DNA of 13,379 bases from CAZKWG01 sp964615375 (GCA_964615375.1 CAZTOW010000094.1:1-13379), one strand, 5' to 3'; shown: positions 1 through 6,239, counted from the stretch's first letter. Program-made: numbers and translations. The notes: generated by a model from the letters alone, not told the origin.

Positions 1-514
1 GAGGCTGCTCGGGCTCGTCCTCGGGCACGGTGTCGTAGATGAAGTCAGGGTCCTCTGCGTCGCCGTCCCCATCGGGCTCGTCGTCGTCGCCCAGCTCGTC
101 CTGGTCGCCGTCCTCCTCGTCGCCGTCGATGCCGGTCACCGCCACGAGGTCCGCCTGGCCGCTGGCGATCTCCTCCAGCGCAGCGCGGATCGGCGCGAGG
201 TGGGCGAGGGCGGACAGGTCGGCGCCGCCCTGGTCGAGCCGCTTCTCGATGCGACGGAGCACACCGTAGACGTCCTCCAGGCCGAGCACGACCCGGTAGA
301 GCAGGTGCGTCTCGTGGAAGGCGCGCTCGGCCGGGTCGAGGGCCACGAAGTCGTTGAGCGCGCCCTGGAACGCCTTCGCCGAGCGCACGTCGAAGCCGGG
401 ATCGTAGAAGCGGTGGACGGCGCGCGCCCAGAGCGGGCCGGCGAGCTTGTTGTCGTGGGTGTGTGCGCGCTCGGCCTTGCTCGGCGAGGGGGCGCTGCGG
501 GTGGGATCGGGCAT
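1..514 (-). CDS. Hypothetical protein with acidic C-terminal region (partial)
   Basis: I do not recognise this protein. Its 3' end lies beyond the left edge; about 171 codons are visible, starting at an ATG at 514. A GGAG sequence (cacGGAGcccacc) lies about 7 nt upstream of that start. The first ~120 residues look soluble and helical (LWARAVHRFYDPGFDVRSAKAF, then FHETHLLYRVVLGLEDVYGV, then an LRRIEKRLDQ amphipathic stretch). From about residue 128 it becomes very acidic (GDEEDGDQDELGDDD and onwards). It begins 24 bp after the stop of the 539-1870 gene on the same strand, so the two are probably co-transcribed. Acidic tails like this recur in at least three other proteins of the window. No TM segment or signal peptide is visible. 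Function unknown; a structural or DNA-mimicking role is only speculation. Confidence 0.72.
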   Translation of the reverse strand, partial: MPDPTRSAPSPSKAERAHTHDNKLAGPLWARAVHRFYDPGFDVRSAKAFQGALNDFVALDPAERAFHETHLLYRVVLGLEDVYGVLRRIEKRLDQGGADLSALAHLAPIRAALEEIASGQADLVAVTGIDGDEEDGDQDELGDDDEPDGDGDAEDPDFIYDTVPEDEPEQP

Positions 515-538
515 GGTGGGCTCCGTGTCGGTGTGGGG

Positions 539-1870
539 TCAGTTGGCCTTCGGAGGCGCGCCGCCGCCTTCGTCGTTGGACTTTCTGGAGGCGAGGCGCA
601 GGAGCTGCGCGAGCTCCCGCGTGGTCTTCTCGTCCTTGAGCATGGCGCGGACGTTCGGGTCGCGGACGGCCTCGGCCAGCTCGGGGCTGGCGCTGACGAT
701 GTCGCCGAGCTCAATCAGCTCGGGCGCCATGCCCAGCTTGCTGCTGGCGAGGACGCGGCCGAGGCTGCCGAGCTCGGACAGGAAGGTCTTGCCCAGCTCC
801 TCGCGCACGCGGAGCTGGCGCTCATCGACCTTCTGCTCCGCCTCGTCGCTCTCTTTGACCTGGCGCGCCACGAGGAGCTGGCCGGCGAGGTGCTCGACGA
901 GGTGCTGGCTCTTGTCGAGCTGCTCGGCCTGGTGGTGGACCGTGCGCGCCTGGAGCTCGATGATGCCGCCGTAGGTCTTGCCGACGGTGCCGAGGAACTC
1001 CTCGGTGGCACGGCCGAGCGCGCGCCAGACGCGGGCCTCGGGGATGGTGTCCGGGTCCAGGTAGATGAGCTGGCCCTGTCCGTTGGCGGTCAGGGCGATG
1101 GCGACCGCGGGCGTGGTGCGCGGCGGCTCGGGCGTGGGCATGACCACCTGGACGGGCGGAGCCTGCACGACCACGGGGGGCAGCGGCTGGAAGACCGTCG
1201 GGAGCTGGGGCTGGGCGGCTGGTGCCGGGGGCGGGGGCGGAGGCGCTGGGGCTATTGGCGCTGGATGCGTCGGGGGTGTCTGCGGCGGCGCGGACGCCGG
1301 AGCCGTTGAGGACGCAGGCTGAGGTGGCTGAGCCGGCCGATAGCTCAGGTTCTCCACCTTGAAGTTCTTCGATCCGATGTAGCCGCCCTTGGGCCGGTAG
1401 AGCTGGAGGCGGAAGGACGCCGAGGGGCGGTTGTAGAGGAGCTCGCAGGTCTGGGAGCGGATCCAGAAGATCACGGCGCGGCACAGGTCACGCCGAAGCG
1501 TGGCCTCCTCATCGTCGGGCGTCTCGTCGCCCTCGTCTTCGTCCTCGTCGTCGTCGTCGTCGTCGGTGCGCGCAGCATGCGCCAATGCGGAGGGGCGAGC
1601 GGGCTCGGTCACGTCGTCGGTCAGGCTGCCGACCTCGTCGGTCGGCAGGTCGTCGGTGTCCTCGTCGTCCTCTGCGTCGAACGGGTCCTCGTCATCCTCC
1701 TGCTGGAAGTAGTGAGTGAGGTCACTGACGGTGAAGGCCACGCGCGCCACCGGCATGCGCTTCTTCCGGCTCACGACCTCGTCGAGCGCCACGTAGTCCA
1801 GCGTGGCGGCGTGCTTCAGCAGTCGCTCCTCTACCCGTTCGAGTCCATGGAAGCGGATCTCATCGATCAT
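539..1870 (-). CDS. Hypothetical protein: acidic, poly-Pro and coiled-coil regions
   Basis: A 443-445 aa protein with no family I can name. Order of regions (numbered from the upstream ATG at 1876): a short globular N-terminus (1-58, with VARVAFTVSDLTHYF); an acidic tract (59-124, including a run of six Asp then EDEDEGDE); a compact segment with two Cys and basic/aromatic residues (125-180, FWIRSQTCELLYNRP, RLQLYRPKGGYIGSKNF); a Pro/Ala-rich linker (181-255); then a long, mostly helical C-terminal region (256-430) with charged heptad-like stretches that look like coiled coil. Two ATGs compete. GGAAGGA at 1878-1884 (minus sense) lies 1 nt from the ATG at 1876 but 7 nt from the ATG at 1870, so I prefer 1870 (MIDEIRFHG). 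It faces the iteron-rich region and probably heads a leftward transcript with the 1-514 gene. The modular build suggests a scaffold or tethering protein, which is inference. Confidence 0.78.
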   Translation of the reverse strand: MIDEIRFHGLERVEERLLKHAATLDYVALDEVVSRKKRMPVARVAFTVSDLTHYFQQEDDEDPFDAEDDEDTDDLPTDEVGSLTDDVTEPARPSALAHAARTDDDDDDEDEDEGDETPDDEEATLRRDLCRAVIFWIRSQTCELLYNRPSASFRLQLYRPKGGYIGSKNFKVENLSYRPAQPPQPASSTAPASAPPQTPPTHPAPIAPAPPPPPPAPAAQPQLPTVFQPLPPVVVQAPPVQVVMPTPEPPRTTPAVAIALTANGQGQLIYLDPDTIPEARVWRALGRATEEFLGTVGKTYGGIIELQARTVHHQAEQLDKSQHLVEHLAGQLLVARQVKESDEAEQKVDERQLRVREELGKTFLSELGSLGRVLASSKLGMAPELIELGDIVSASPELAEAVRDPNVRAMLKDEKTTRELAQLLRLASRKSNDEGGGAPPKAN

Positions 1871-1877
1871 GGGCATG

Positions 1878-1884
1878 TCCTTCC
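1878..1884 (-). promoter_or_regulatory. Shine-Dalgarno site deciding the 1870 start
   Basis: GGAAGGA on the minus strand lies 7 nt before the ATG at 1870 but only 1 nt before the ATG at 1876. The spacing favours the downstream ATG. This is a spacing argument only. Confidence 0.45.
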
Positions 1885-2065
1885 GGCTGACTGCCGAGCG
1901 TCAGCGCGCTTGTCCGCAAGCTACCAGCCGCGTGAAGATCGTGCTCGAAGTTTCGCTTGCCTCGCTTCCGTTCCATGGTGTGTACTGCCGGCCTCACTTC
2001 AGATCGGCGGTGCTTCGCGGCTCTTGCCGCGTCATCGAGCGTCAGTTGCCGATCCTGTTCTGTGC

Positions 2066-2095
2066 GCTTGCCGCGACAGAGGGGGGGCGGCAAGC
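2066..2095. repeat. Perfect 9-bp inverted repeat (stem-loop)
   Basis: GCTTGCCGC at 2066-2074 pairs perfectly with GCGGCAAGC at 2087-2095 across a 12-base purine-rich loop containing a run of G. Each arm is a copy of the iteron-like motif, so it can be read either as a hairpin or as two head-to-head protein sites. Confidence 0.6.
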
Positions 2096-2097
2096 CG

Positions 2098-2142
2098 ACT
2101 TGCCGCAGTGTACGCTTTCGCACAAGCGGCCGTGCGGCAAGT
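2098..2142. repeat. Perfect 10-bp inverted repeat
   Basis: ACTTGCCGCA at 2098-2107 is the exact reverse complement of TGCGGCAAGT at 2133-2142, with 25 bases between. As with the previous hairpin, both arms carry the CTTGCCGC motif. Inverted pairs among direct iterons are typical of autoregulated rep operators, but a dimeric repressor site would look the same. Confidence 0.6.
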
Positions 2143-2192
2143 GAGGCGACTCGTTTGGCTGATTGTGCGCCTTCCAGCCTGCTTGCCGATCG

Positions 2193-2225
2193 GGATGTTG
2201 CATTTGTTCTTGTTGTCTCCGTTTG
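2193..2225. other. AT-rich tract beside the iterons
   Basis: About 33 bases (gatgttgcatttg... to ...ccgttt) are only about 40% G+C, against a much higher background everywhere else in the window. It directly follows the iteron-like copy at 2182. It could be a DNA unwinding element or a promoter. TTGCAT near its start could serve as a -35 box, but no clear -10 box follows. Confidence 0.4.
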
Positions 2226-2425
2226 CGGCGAGCGGTGGCAAGCGAAACTGACTCCCCGGCGCTCGAATCGCGTGTAGAAGCTCATTGACGGCCGGGGCGT
2301 TCCGGCCAGCGACGGGACAGCACAGAGGAGGGTGAGGCCAGGCGGCCCGACCCAAGGCAGGGCTGCGCCCGGCCCGGGGAGGCAGCGCTCCTCGGTCTTC
2401 CACACCCACACCACGCGAGGAAGGC

Positions 2426-3085
2426 ATGGCACAGGAAACCGCACTGGAGAAGGCGATCGGCGGCGCGCCGCTGTCCGACAAGCAGAAGGAGAGCGCGCTC
2501 GCGCAGGCCGTCGAGAAGCTCACCAAGGGCGAGGGCAAGCTCTCGAAGCTCAAGGAGAACATGGGCAACGTGGGCGACGCGCTCATCCACACGGGCGAGA
2601 CGCAGGGCACGGTGTTCATCGCGAGCTTCGCCGAGGGCTACCTCGGCGAGGACAAGATGGACATCGGCCCCGTGGACCTGCGCATGGCGGGCGGTATCGC
2701 GAGCGCGGGCTACGGCTTCTACAACGTGATGAGCGGCAAGGGCGGCGAGCACGCGCTGGCGGTCGGCAACGGTCTGATCTCCACGGCGCTGGCGCGCGTC
2801 GGCCGCAACGCCGGCAAGGCCCTGGCGGAGAAGCGGGCCAGGGACAAGGGCGAGAAGAAGGCCACCGAGAGCGCTGGGACGCCCGCGGCGGACACCAAGG
2901 CTGCCGACAACAAGGCCCTGCCTGGCGGCGGTGAGCCGCACCAGGAGGGCGACTTCGGCGAGCTCGTCCGCGACATCTTCCTGACCCCGGACGGCGACGC
3001 CGCCGAGGGCCGTCGCGAGCGCCGGGGGGAGCGCGTGGAGCGTCACCGCCCGAGCCGCTTCATCCGGGCCACCGTCGCGCGCTGA
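2426..3085 (+). CDS. Operon gene 1: Gly-rich putative membrane-associated structural protein
   Basis: 219 aa, ATG preceded by GAGGAAGG. The N-terminal third (1-55) is helical and Lys/Glu-rich (KLSKLKENMGNVGDAL). Residues ~58-130 form a Gly/Ala-rich, weakly hydrophobic block (TVFIASFAEGYLGED, VDLRMAGGIASAGYGFY, HALAVGNGLISTALARVG) that looks like packed helices able to lie in or on a membrane. The tail (135-219) is charged and low-complexity, ending in a basic stretch. No signal peptide or catalytic motif is visible. It is the first gene after the iteron-like region and heads the rightward operon. I have a general impression of similar Gly-rich proteins beside small coat genes in environmental phages, but I cannot name a family. 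Confidence 0.8.
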   Translation: MAQETALEKAIGGAPLSDKQKESALAQAVEKLTKGEGKLSKLKENMGNVGDALIHTGETQGTVFIASFAEGYLGEDKMDIGPVDLRMAGGIASAGYGFYNVMSGKGGEHALAVGNGLISTALARVGRNAGKALAEKRARDKGEKKATESAGTPAADTKAADNKALPGGGEPHQEGDFGELVRDIFLTPDGDAAEGRRERRGERVERHRPSRFIRATVAR

Positions 3086-3139
3086 GCGCGAACAACCAAC
3101 CCATCCGCCGACCCAAACTCCAACCAGACAGAGGCAATC

Positions 3140-3868
3140 ATGGGACTGAAGACCCTGGGCTACGCCAAGGTGCTCAAGGACGAGCGCGGCCGACTGATCG
3201 TCGATCGCTCGACCCTGCGCCGCAAGAAGAAGGGCCGCTTCGCCGGCGAGGACGAAGACGTGGGCGACGACGAGGACGTGGGCGACGAGGACTCGGACGA
3301 GGCCGGCGACGATGACCTCGGGGACGAAGACGACCTCGGCGACGAGGACGACCTCGGGGACGAAGACGACCTCGGCGACGACGACCTCGGCGACGAGGAC
3401 GACGTCGGGGACGAGGTGAGCGGGCGGCGCGGCAAGAAGCGTCGCAAGGCCCGCCGCAGCAAGCGCAAGAGCCGTCGCGAGAGCCGCCGCAGCGGGCGGC
3501 AGGGAGGTGACGAGGTGAAGTGGGGCAAGACCGCGCTCTCCGGGGAGTCCAACACGCCCGACGACGTGGGCGACCAGATCACCATCACGATCCGGCCGCA
3601 GCACTGGTTCAAGGCGCAGGACATCACGTTCACCGGCGACTCCAGCGCGAAGATCGACACGATCTTCTTCGGCGAGCGCCCGGTGTGGAACAACTCGTCC
3701 GGCGTCCCGGTGAGCGTGTTCAGCTCCACGGGCATGCTGCGCGGGCTGCTCTCGGGCCAGAAGATCCGCCCCGGCCTCGACATCGTGATCAAGGGCACCG
3801 CCGGCACGGCGAGCTCGACCACGACGGCCACGGTCATCGGGTACAAGCCGCTGAACACGAGCTGCTGA
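3140..3868 (+). CDS. Operon gene 2: acidic-repeat/basic/beta-domain protein, candidate coat protein
   Basis: 242 aa with three very different blocks. After a short N-terminus, residues 37-92 are almost pure Asp/Glu/Gly/Leu (tandem DDLGDE units). Residues 96-121 are almost pure Arg/Lys (KKRRKARRSKRK). Residues ~125-242 form a beta-rich domain (ITITIRPQHWFKAQDITF, then IDTIFFGERPVW, SGVPVSVFSS, RPGLDIVIKGT, ATVIGYKPL). The last block has the strand pattern and Ser/Thr/Gly turns of a small jelly-roll or Ig-like sandwich. An acidic block followed by a basic block would self-pair or bind nucleic acid; in a virion the N-terminal arm could face the genome. AGAGG lies about 6 nt upstream of the ATG. 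Coat-protein assignment is inference from fold style and position. Confidence 0.8.
   Translation: MGLKTLGYAKVLKDERGRLIVDRSTLRRKKKGRFAGEDEDVGDDEDVGDEDSDEAGDDDLGDEDDLGDEDDLGDEDDLGDDDLGDEDDVGDEVSGRRGKKRRKARRSKRKSRRESRRSGRQGGDEVKWGKTALSGESNTPDDVGDQITITIRPQHWFKAQDITFTGDSSAKIDTIFFGERPVWNNSSGVPVSVFSSTGMLRGLLSGQKIRPGLDIVIKGTAGTASSTTTATVIGYKPLNTSC
3314..3415 (+). repeat. In-frame 18-bp tandem repeat coding DLGDED
   Basis: Units alternate between A (GACCTCGGGGACGAAGAC, 3314-3331 and 3350-3367) and B (GACCTCGGCGACGAGGAC, 3332-3349 and 3383-3400). There is a 15-bp shortened B at 3368-3382 and a degenerate unit at 3401-3415. The A-B-A-B order shows a 36-bp higher-order unit. An exact extra copy of unit B occurs at 5730-5747 in another gene. 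Confidence 0.85.
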
Positions 3869-3876
3869 GGGGGTGA
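3868..3876 (+). promoter_or_regulatory. Strong Shine-Dalgarno supporting a TTG start
   Basis: AGGGGGTGA differs by one base from AGGAGGTGA and ends 3 nt before the TTG at 3880; the AGG-GG core is about 6 nt away. It overlaps the stop codon of the previous gene, which suggests translational coupling. It makes TTG at 3880 the likely start; the next in-frame ATG is 204 bases downstream. Confidence 0.6.
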
Positions 3877-3879
3877 CCG

Positions 3880-4482
3880 TTGTCGTCGTCCACCCGGCTG
3901 TCTCGCCGGAGTCACCAGGAGCCGCTGAAGGCGTACACAGGGACCACGAAGCTCGTGGACACCCTGGTCGCCGAGGCGTGCCTGGGGACCTGGCGGATCG
4001 TCGAGGTGGTCAGCGGCAGCGGCGGCCCCTTCGAGCTGGTCGTGGGCTGGTCGAGCGGCGACGGCGCCGGGCAGGAGGCGAAGATGACGGTCGCGCGGGG
4101 CACGCGCTTCTGCATCTTCGCCGCCTCGCTCAAGGTCCGCACCGCCAATCTGTCGAGTCGAGACAACCGCGTCACCGTCATGGTCTCCGAGGGCTACTGC
4201 GTCTCGGAGAACCACTACGAGGTGCGCGGCGAGGGCGGGGCCAACGATCCCGTCCCCATTGAGATCCCGCCCTTCGCGAAGGCCGTGCGTCTGGACACCA
4301 GCCCGGCGAGCGGCCTGATGAGCAGCACGCTGTACGTCAACGACGGCCTCGGCACCACGCGGGCCGAGGTCCTGGGCGACGCCCAGCCGGCCGGCGGGCT
4401 GCCGCTCGCGGGGGCGGGCGCGCTGCTGGTCGAGGTGCCCACGGGCACCAGCTACCGCGTCACCTTCACCCTTTCGCTGTGA
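3880..4482 (+). CDS. Operon gene 3: beta-rich structural protein
   Basis: 200 aa from a TTG start chosen because of the near-perfect ribosome site just before it and an 11-bp gap after the previous stop. After a short basic N-terminus (STRLSRRSHQ) the protein is almost all alternating hydrophobic/polar strands: TWRIVEVVSGSGGPFELVVGW, RFCIFAASLKVRTANL, NRVTVMVSEGYCV, STLYVNDGL, ALLVEVPTGTSYRVTFTLSL. Two sandwich-like halves (about 20-110 and 120-200) are possible. No catalytic motif, TM or signal peptide. Position directly after the gene 2 beta protein suggests a second coat, vertex or decoration protein. That is inference; I know no named family. Confidence 0.78.
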   Translation: MSSSTRLSRRSHQEPLKAYTGTTKLVDTLVAEACLGTWRIVEVVSGSGGPFELVVGWSSGDGAGQEAKMTVARGTRFCIFAASLKVRTANLSSRDNRVTVMVSEGYCVSENHYEVRGEGGANDPVPIEIPPFAKAVRLDTSPASGLMSSTLYVNDGLGTTRAEVLGDAQPAGGLPLAGAGALLVEVPTGTSYRVTFTLSL

Positions 4483-4519
4483 ACCCGAACACTGCCGGAT
4501 CAACCGGCCGGAGTCCCTG

Positions 4520-4927
4520 ATGAAGTTCTACAAGAACATGGCGACGCTGCTCGCGGTCACCACCGCGGTCGCCACCGACCAGACCGGCACGACCTACCGC
4601 ATCGAGACCAACAGCGAGGACGGCATCCCCGACACGGAGCAGGACTTCCAGTTCTACTTCTACTGCAGCCAGTCGGGCGGCGCGTCGAGCCCGACCAGCC
4701 AGCTGAAGATCCAGACCAGCCCGGACAACGAGAACTGGGCGGACCTCGTCGAGAGCACCCAGCTCACGGCGGACGGAGACCTCGCCGAGACGAAGAGCCA
4801 CGCGACGCTGCCGCTGCTCAAGTTCGTGCGAGCGGTGACCGTGCTCGGGGGTGGGACGAACCCGAACCACACCTGCGAGGTGCGCATCGTCTCCAACGGC
4901 TCGTTCCGCTGCAAGACGGTGGGCTGA
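4520..4927 (+). CDS. Operon gene 4: small beta-sandwich protein
   Basis: 135 aa, ATG with GGAG 7 nt upstream. It has a regular beta pattern: TTYRIETNSED, DFQFYFYCSQSGG, SQLKIQTSPDNENWADLV, LLKFVRAVTVLGGG, CEVRIVSNGSF. The SPDNENWADL turn with downstream KFVRAV resembles the xxSPDGxxWxxL...YVRAV pattern common in small phage virion proteins and carbohydrate-binding-like sandwiches; this is pattern memory, not a search. There are two Cys in the mature part (near residues 49 and 119) plus one near the C-terminus. It follows gene 3 after 37 bp and is followed 2 bp later by the transglutaminase-like gene. A minor coat, spike or discoid protein is plausible. Confidence 0.78.
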   Translation: MKFYKNMATLLAVTTAVATDQTGTTYRIETNSEDGIPDTEQDFQFYFYCSQSGGASSPTSQLKIQTSPDNENWADLVESTQLTADGDLAETKSHATLPLLKFVRAVTVLGGGTNPNHTCEVRIVSNGSFRCKTVG

Positions 4928-4929
4928 TC

Positions 4930-5445
4930 ATGGACATCACGGTGGCCCTGGCGTTCTCGGAGCAGGACGCGGTCAGTCTGCTGAACTGGCTCGCGCGGGT
5001 CAACGCCCGCATTCTGCGCGAGAACCCAGGGCTGCCGGGGGTGTACGAGTCCGGCGTGGTCTACAAGCGCGAGACCACCGAGACGTGGTCGGACTACATC
5101 AACCTCCTGGCCCAGGGCTGGGAGGACTGTGACAGCCTCGCGGCGGCGCGGGCCGGCGAGCTGCTGGCCCGGGGGGCGCGGGCGCTGAGCAGAGGTGATG
5201 GCGGCTACAAGGAGGCGCGACGCCTCCGGTTGCGCCGGATCCAGGCGGAGGTCTTCCTCCGCACCCGCTCCCGGCCCGACGAGCCGGGCCTCTACCACTG
5301 CCTCGTTCGCTACCGGGTCGGCGGGCGCTGGTACTTCGACGACCCTTCCGCGCGTCTCGGCATGTTGGACAGGCGACTGTCCAGCGCCGAGGTGCAGCAG
5401 CGGCTCACGCTTCAGACGCAACCCAAGACGGGCAGGAGGGGCTGA
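4930..5445 (+). CDS. Operon gene 5: transglutaminase-like cysteine protein (putative protease)
   Basis: 171 aa. Three motifs in the correct order fit the papain/transglutaminase-like Cys-His-Asp fold: GWEDCDSLAAARAGEL with candidate nucleophile Cys67; YHCLVRY with candidate His123; and FDDPSARLGM with candidate Asp137/138. The helix after the Cys (SLAAARAGELLARG) and the strand-loop-strand around His are as expected for the fold. Such proteins cleave or cross-link peptides; in phage-like contexts they could process virion proteins or cell wall. Residues 1-55 are an N-terminal extension. There is no signal peptide, so it acts inside the cell or virion. It starts 2 bp after gene 4 and its stop overlaps the next start (TGATG), so the genes are translationally coupled. 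The fold call is fairly good; substrate unknown. Confidence 0.75.
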   Translation: MDITVALAFSEQDAVSLLNWLARVNARILRENPGLPGVYESGVVYKRETTETWSDYINLLAQGWEDCDSLAAARAGELLARGARALSRGDGGYKEARRLRLRRIQAEVFLRTRSRPDEPGLYHCLVRYRVGGRWYFDDPSARLGMLDRRLSSAEVQQRLTLQTQPKTGRRG

Positions 5446-6239
5446 TGTCCCGGTTCATGGTGGCCACGGATCTGGAGAGCTGGCGAGATGGCCAGCGCAG
5501 CGACCGCCAGGCGCGGCGCTCGGGCAGGCGGCGAGGGAAGGGCCGAACGAGCCGGAAGGTCCGTGAGGGCGGCGGACGCCAGGTCCCGGCGCGCGCGACC
5601 GGCCCCGAGCTGGTCGAGGCCGTGCCGAAGCGGGAGGCGGGGCGTGGTCGTGGGCGTGGTCGCGACGCGATGCGTGGTGAGGAGGAGCCCCACGAGGCGG
5701 AGCTCGACGAGTTGGAGCTGGAGCCCGAGGACCTCGGCGACGAGGACCTGGGCGAGGAGCCGGCTCGCGGTCGCCGGGAGCGCCGGGATCGCGAGGATCG
5801 CCGGGATCGCGGCGAGCGTCGTGGCCTCGGCCAGCGCGTCCGCGACGCCGTGACCCCCGACTGGATGAAGCCCGTGGACCTGGGCGCCAACATGCGCATC
5901 CAGACCCGCCCCGGCACCCGGGCCGCGGTCGTCGAGGTGAAGCCCGGTCTGTTCGTGGTGGCCGAGGTCCCGGCCGAGAGCGTCGAGTTCGGCTTCGGGC
6001 CGATGTTGCTCGCGCCCGCGCTGATCAAGACGCTGGGGCGGGCGCTCCAGGGTCGCAGGTCGGCGGGAGGCGCGGGGCGGGCGCATCGGCCCGAGCTTTC
6101 GACCCAACCGGCTCCGAAGCAGCTCCCCGGTCCCACGGCCGACGAGCCCAAGCCGAGCGGGCTCGCGCCCTGGCTCGACGGCGACATCGCGGCGGAGCTC
6201 GGCTGCCCCTGCGAGCTGCCGAAGCGGAGGAAGCCATGA
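5445..6239 (+). CDS. Operon gene 6: RG-rich and acidic low-complexity protein
   Basis: 264 aa, ATG overlapping the previous stop by 1 bp, with AGGAGGGG upstream. The N-terminal half is disordered: Arg/Gly/Lys-rich (15-75, GRGRGRGR), acidic (78-106, EPEDLGDEDLGEEP), then Arg/Asp/Glu-rich (107-128, RRERRDREDRRDRGERR). Residues ~130-200 look folded and partly hydrophobic (PDWMKPVDLGANMRIQTRPG, AAVVEVKPGLFVVAEVP, FGFGPMLLAPALIKTLG). A Pro-rich linker leads to a short tail with a Cys-Pro-Cys (253-257). The acidic segment contains an exact DNA copy of the repeat unit in gene 2, so the two genes have exchanged or share this piece. A nucleic-acid-binding or virion-assembly protein is possible; I do not recognise the family. 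Confidence 0.72.
   Translation: MSRFMVATDLESWRDGQRSDRQARRSGRRRGKGRTSRKVREGGGRQVPARATGPELVEAVPKREAGRGRGRGRDAMRGEEEPHEAELDELELEPEDLGDEDLGEEPARGRRERRDREDRRDRGERRGLGQRVRDAVTPDWMKPVDLGANMRIQTRPGTRAAVVEVKPGLFVVAEVPAESVEFGFGPMLLAPALIKTLGRALQGRRSAGGAGRAHRPELSTQPAPKQLPGPTADEPKPSGLAPWLDGDIAAELGCPCELPKRRKP

Larger units (their letters stand above)
1956..2242. repeat. Iteron-like cluster of CTTGCC(G) motifs
   Basis: Nine copies of the six-base core occur in 287 bp. Forward copies are at 1956 (CTTGCC), 2023 (CTTGCCGC), 2045 (GTTGCCG, first base changed), 2067 (CTTGCCGC), 2099 (CTTGCCGC) and 2182 (CTTGCCG). Reverse copies are at 2087 (GCGGCAAG), 2134 (GCGGCAAG) and 2237 (GGCAAG). The copies starting at 2023, 2045 and 2067 are spaced exactly 22 bp apart, two helical turns, which is the usual spacing of Rep-binding iterons. 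A half-related palindrome CTTGTCCGCAAG lies at 1909-1920. The cluster is either an iteron-type replication origin or a multi-site operator for a regulator of the divergent operons; sequence alone does not decide. Confidence 0.6.
1877..2425. promoter_or_regulatory. Divergent intergenic control/origin-like region
   Basis: About 550 bp with no convincing gene lie between the leftward 539-1870 gene and the rightward operon starting at 2426. The frames open here give atypical Cys/Arg-rich peptides without good ribosome sites. The region holds the CTTGCC/GGCAAG repeat cluster (1956-2242), two perfect inverted repeats, a possible DnaA-box-like TTGTCCGCA at 1910-1918 (one mismatch from TTGTCCACA), an AT-rich tract at about 2193-2225 and a small GC-rich hairpin at 2290-2307. 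Both divergent promoters must lie here, but I cannot place -35/-10 boxes with confidence. The last bases before 2426 hold the operon's ribosome site (GAGGAAGG). Confidence 0.6.

Noticed and set aside
200..1309. Open plus-strand frame, Leu/Gly/Arg-rich
   Set aside because: Antisense of the two leftward genes, composition typical of a shadow; it also crosses the boundary between the two genes without any signal.
1910..1918. TTGTCCGCA as a firm DnaA box
   Set aside because: Single copy with one mismatch and embedded in a palindrome that fits the iteron family equally well; mentioned only as a possibility.
2290..2307. GGCCGG...CCGGCC hairpin as a terminator
   Set aside because: No T-run follows and it lies upstream of the operon's first gene. 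With a 6-bp GC stem it can arise by chance in such DNA.
1860..2619. Frames crossing the intergenic region on both strands
   Set aside because: Cys/Arg/Ser-rich products without ribosome sites, different in composition from the neighbouring proteins; the DNA is better explained as a repeat-rich control region.
3314..3415. CRISPR-like array
   Set aside because: Units are 18 bp, contiguous, in frame and without spacers; it is a coding tandem repeat.
2282..3604. Minus-strand frame of 440 codons with Val/Leu repeats
   Set aside because: Repeat pattern is only the antisense of the acidic tandem repeat in the 3140 gene, and it also runs across the operon's first gene.
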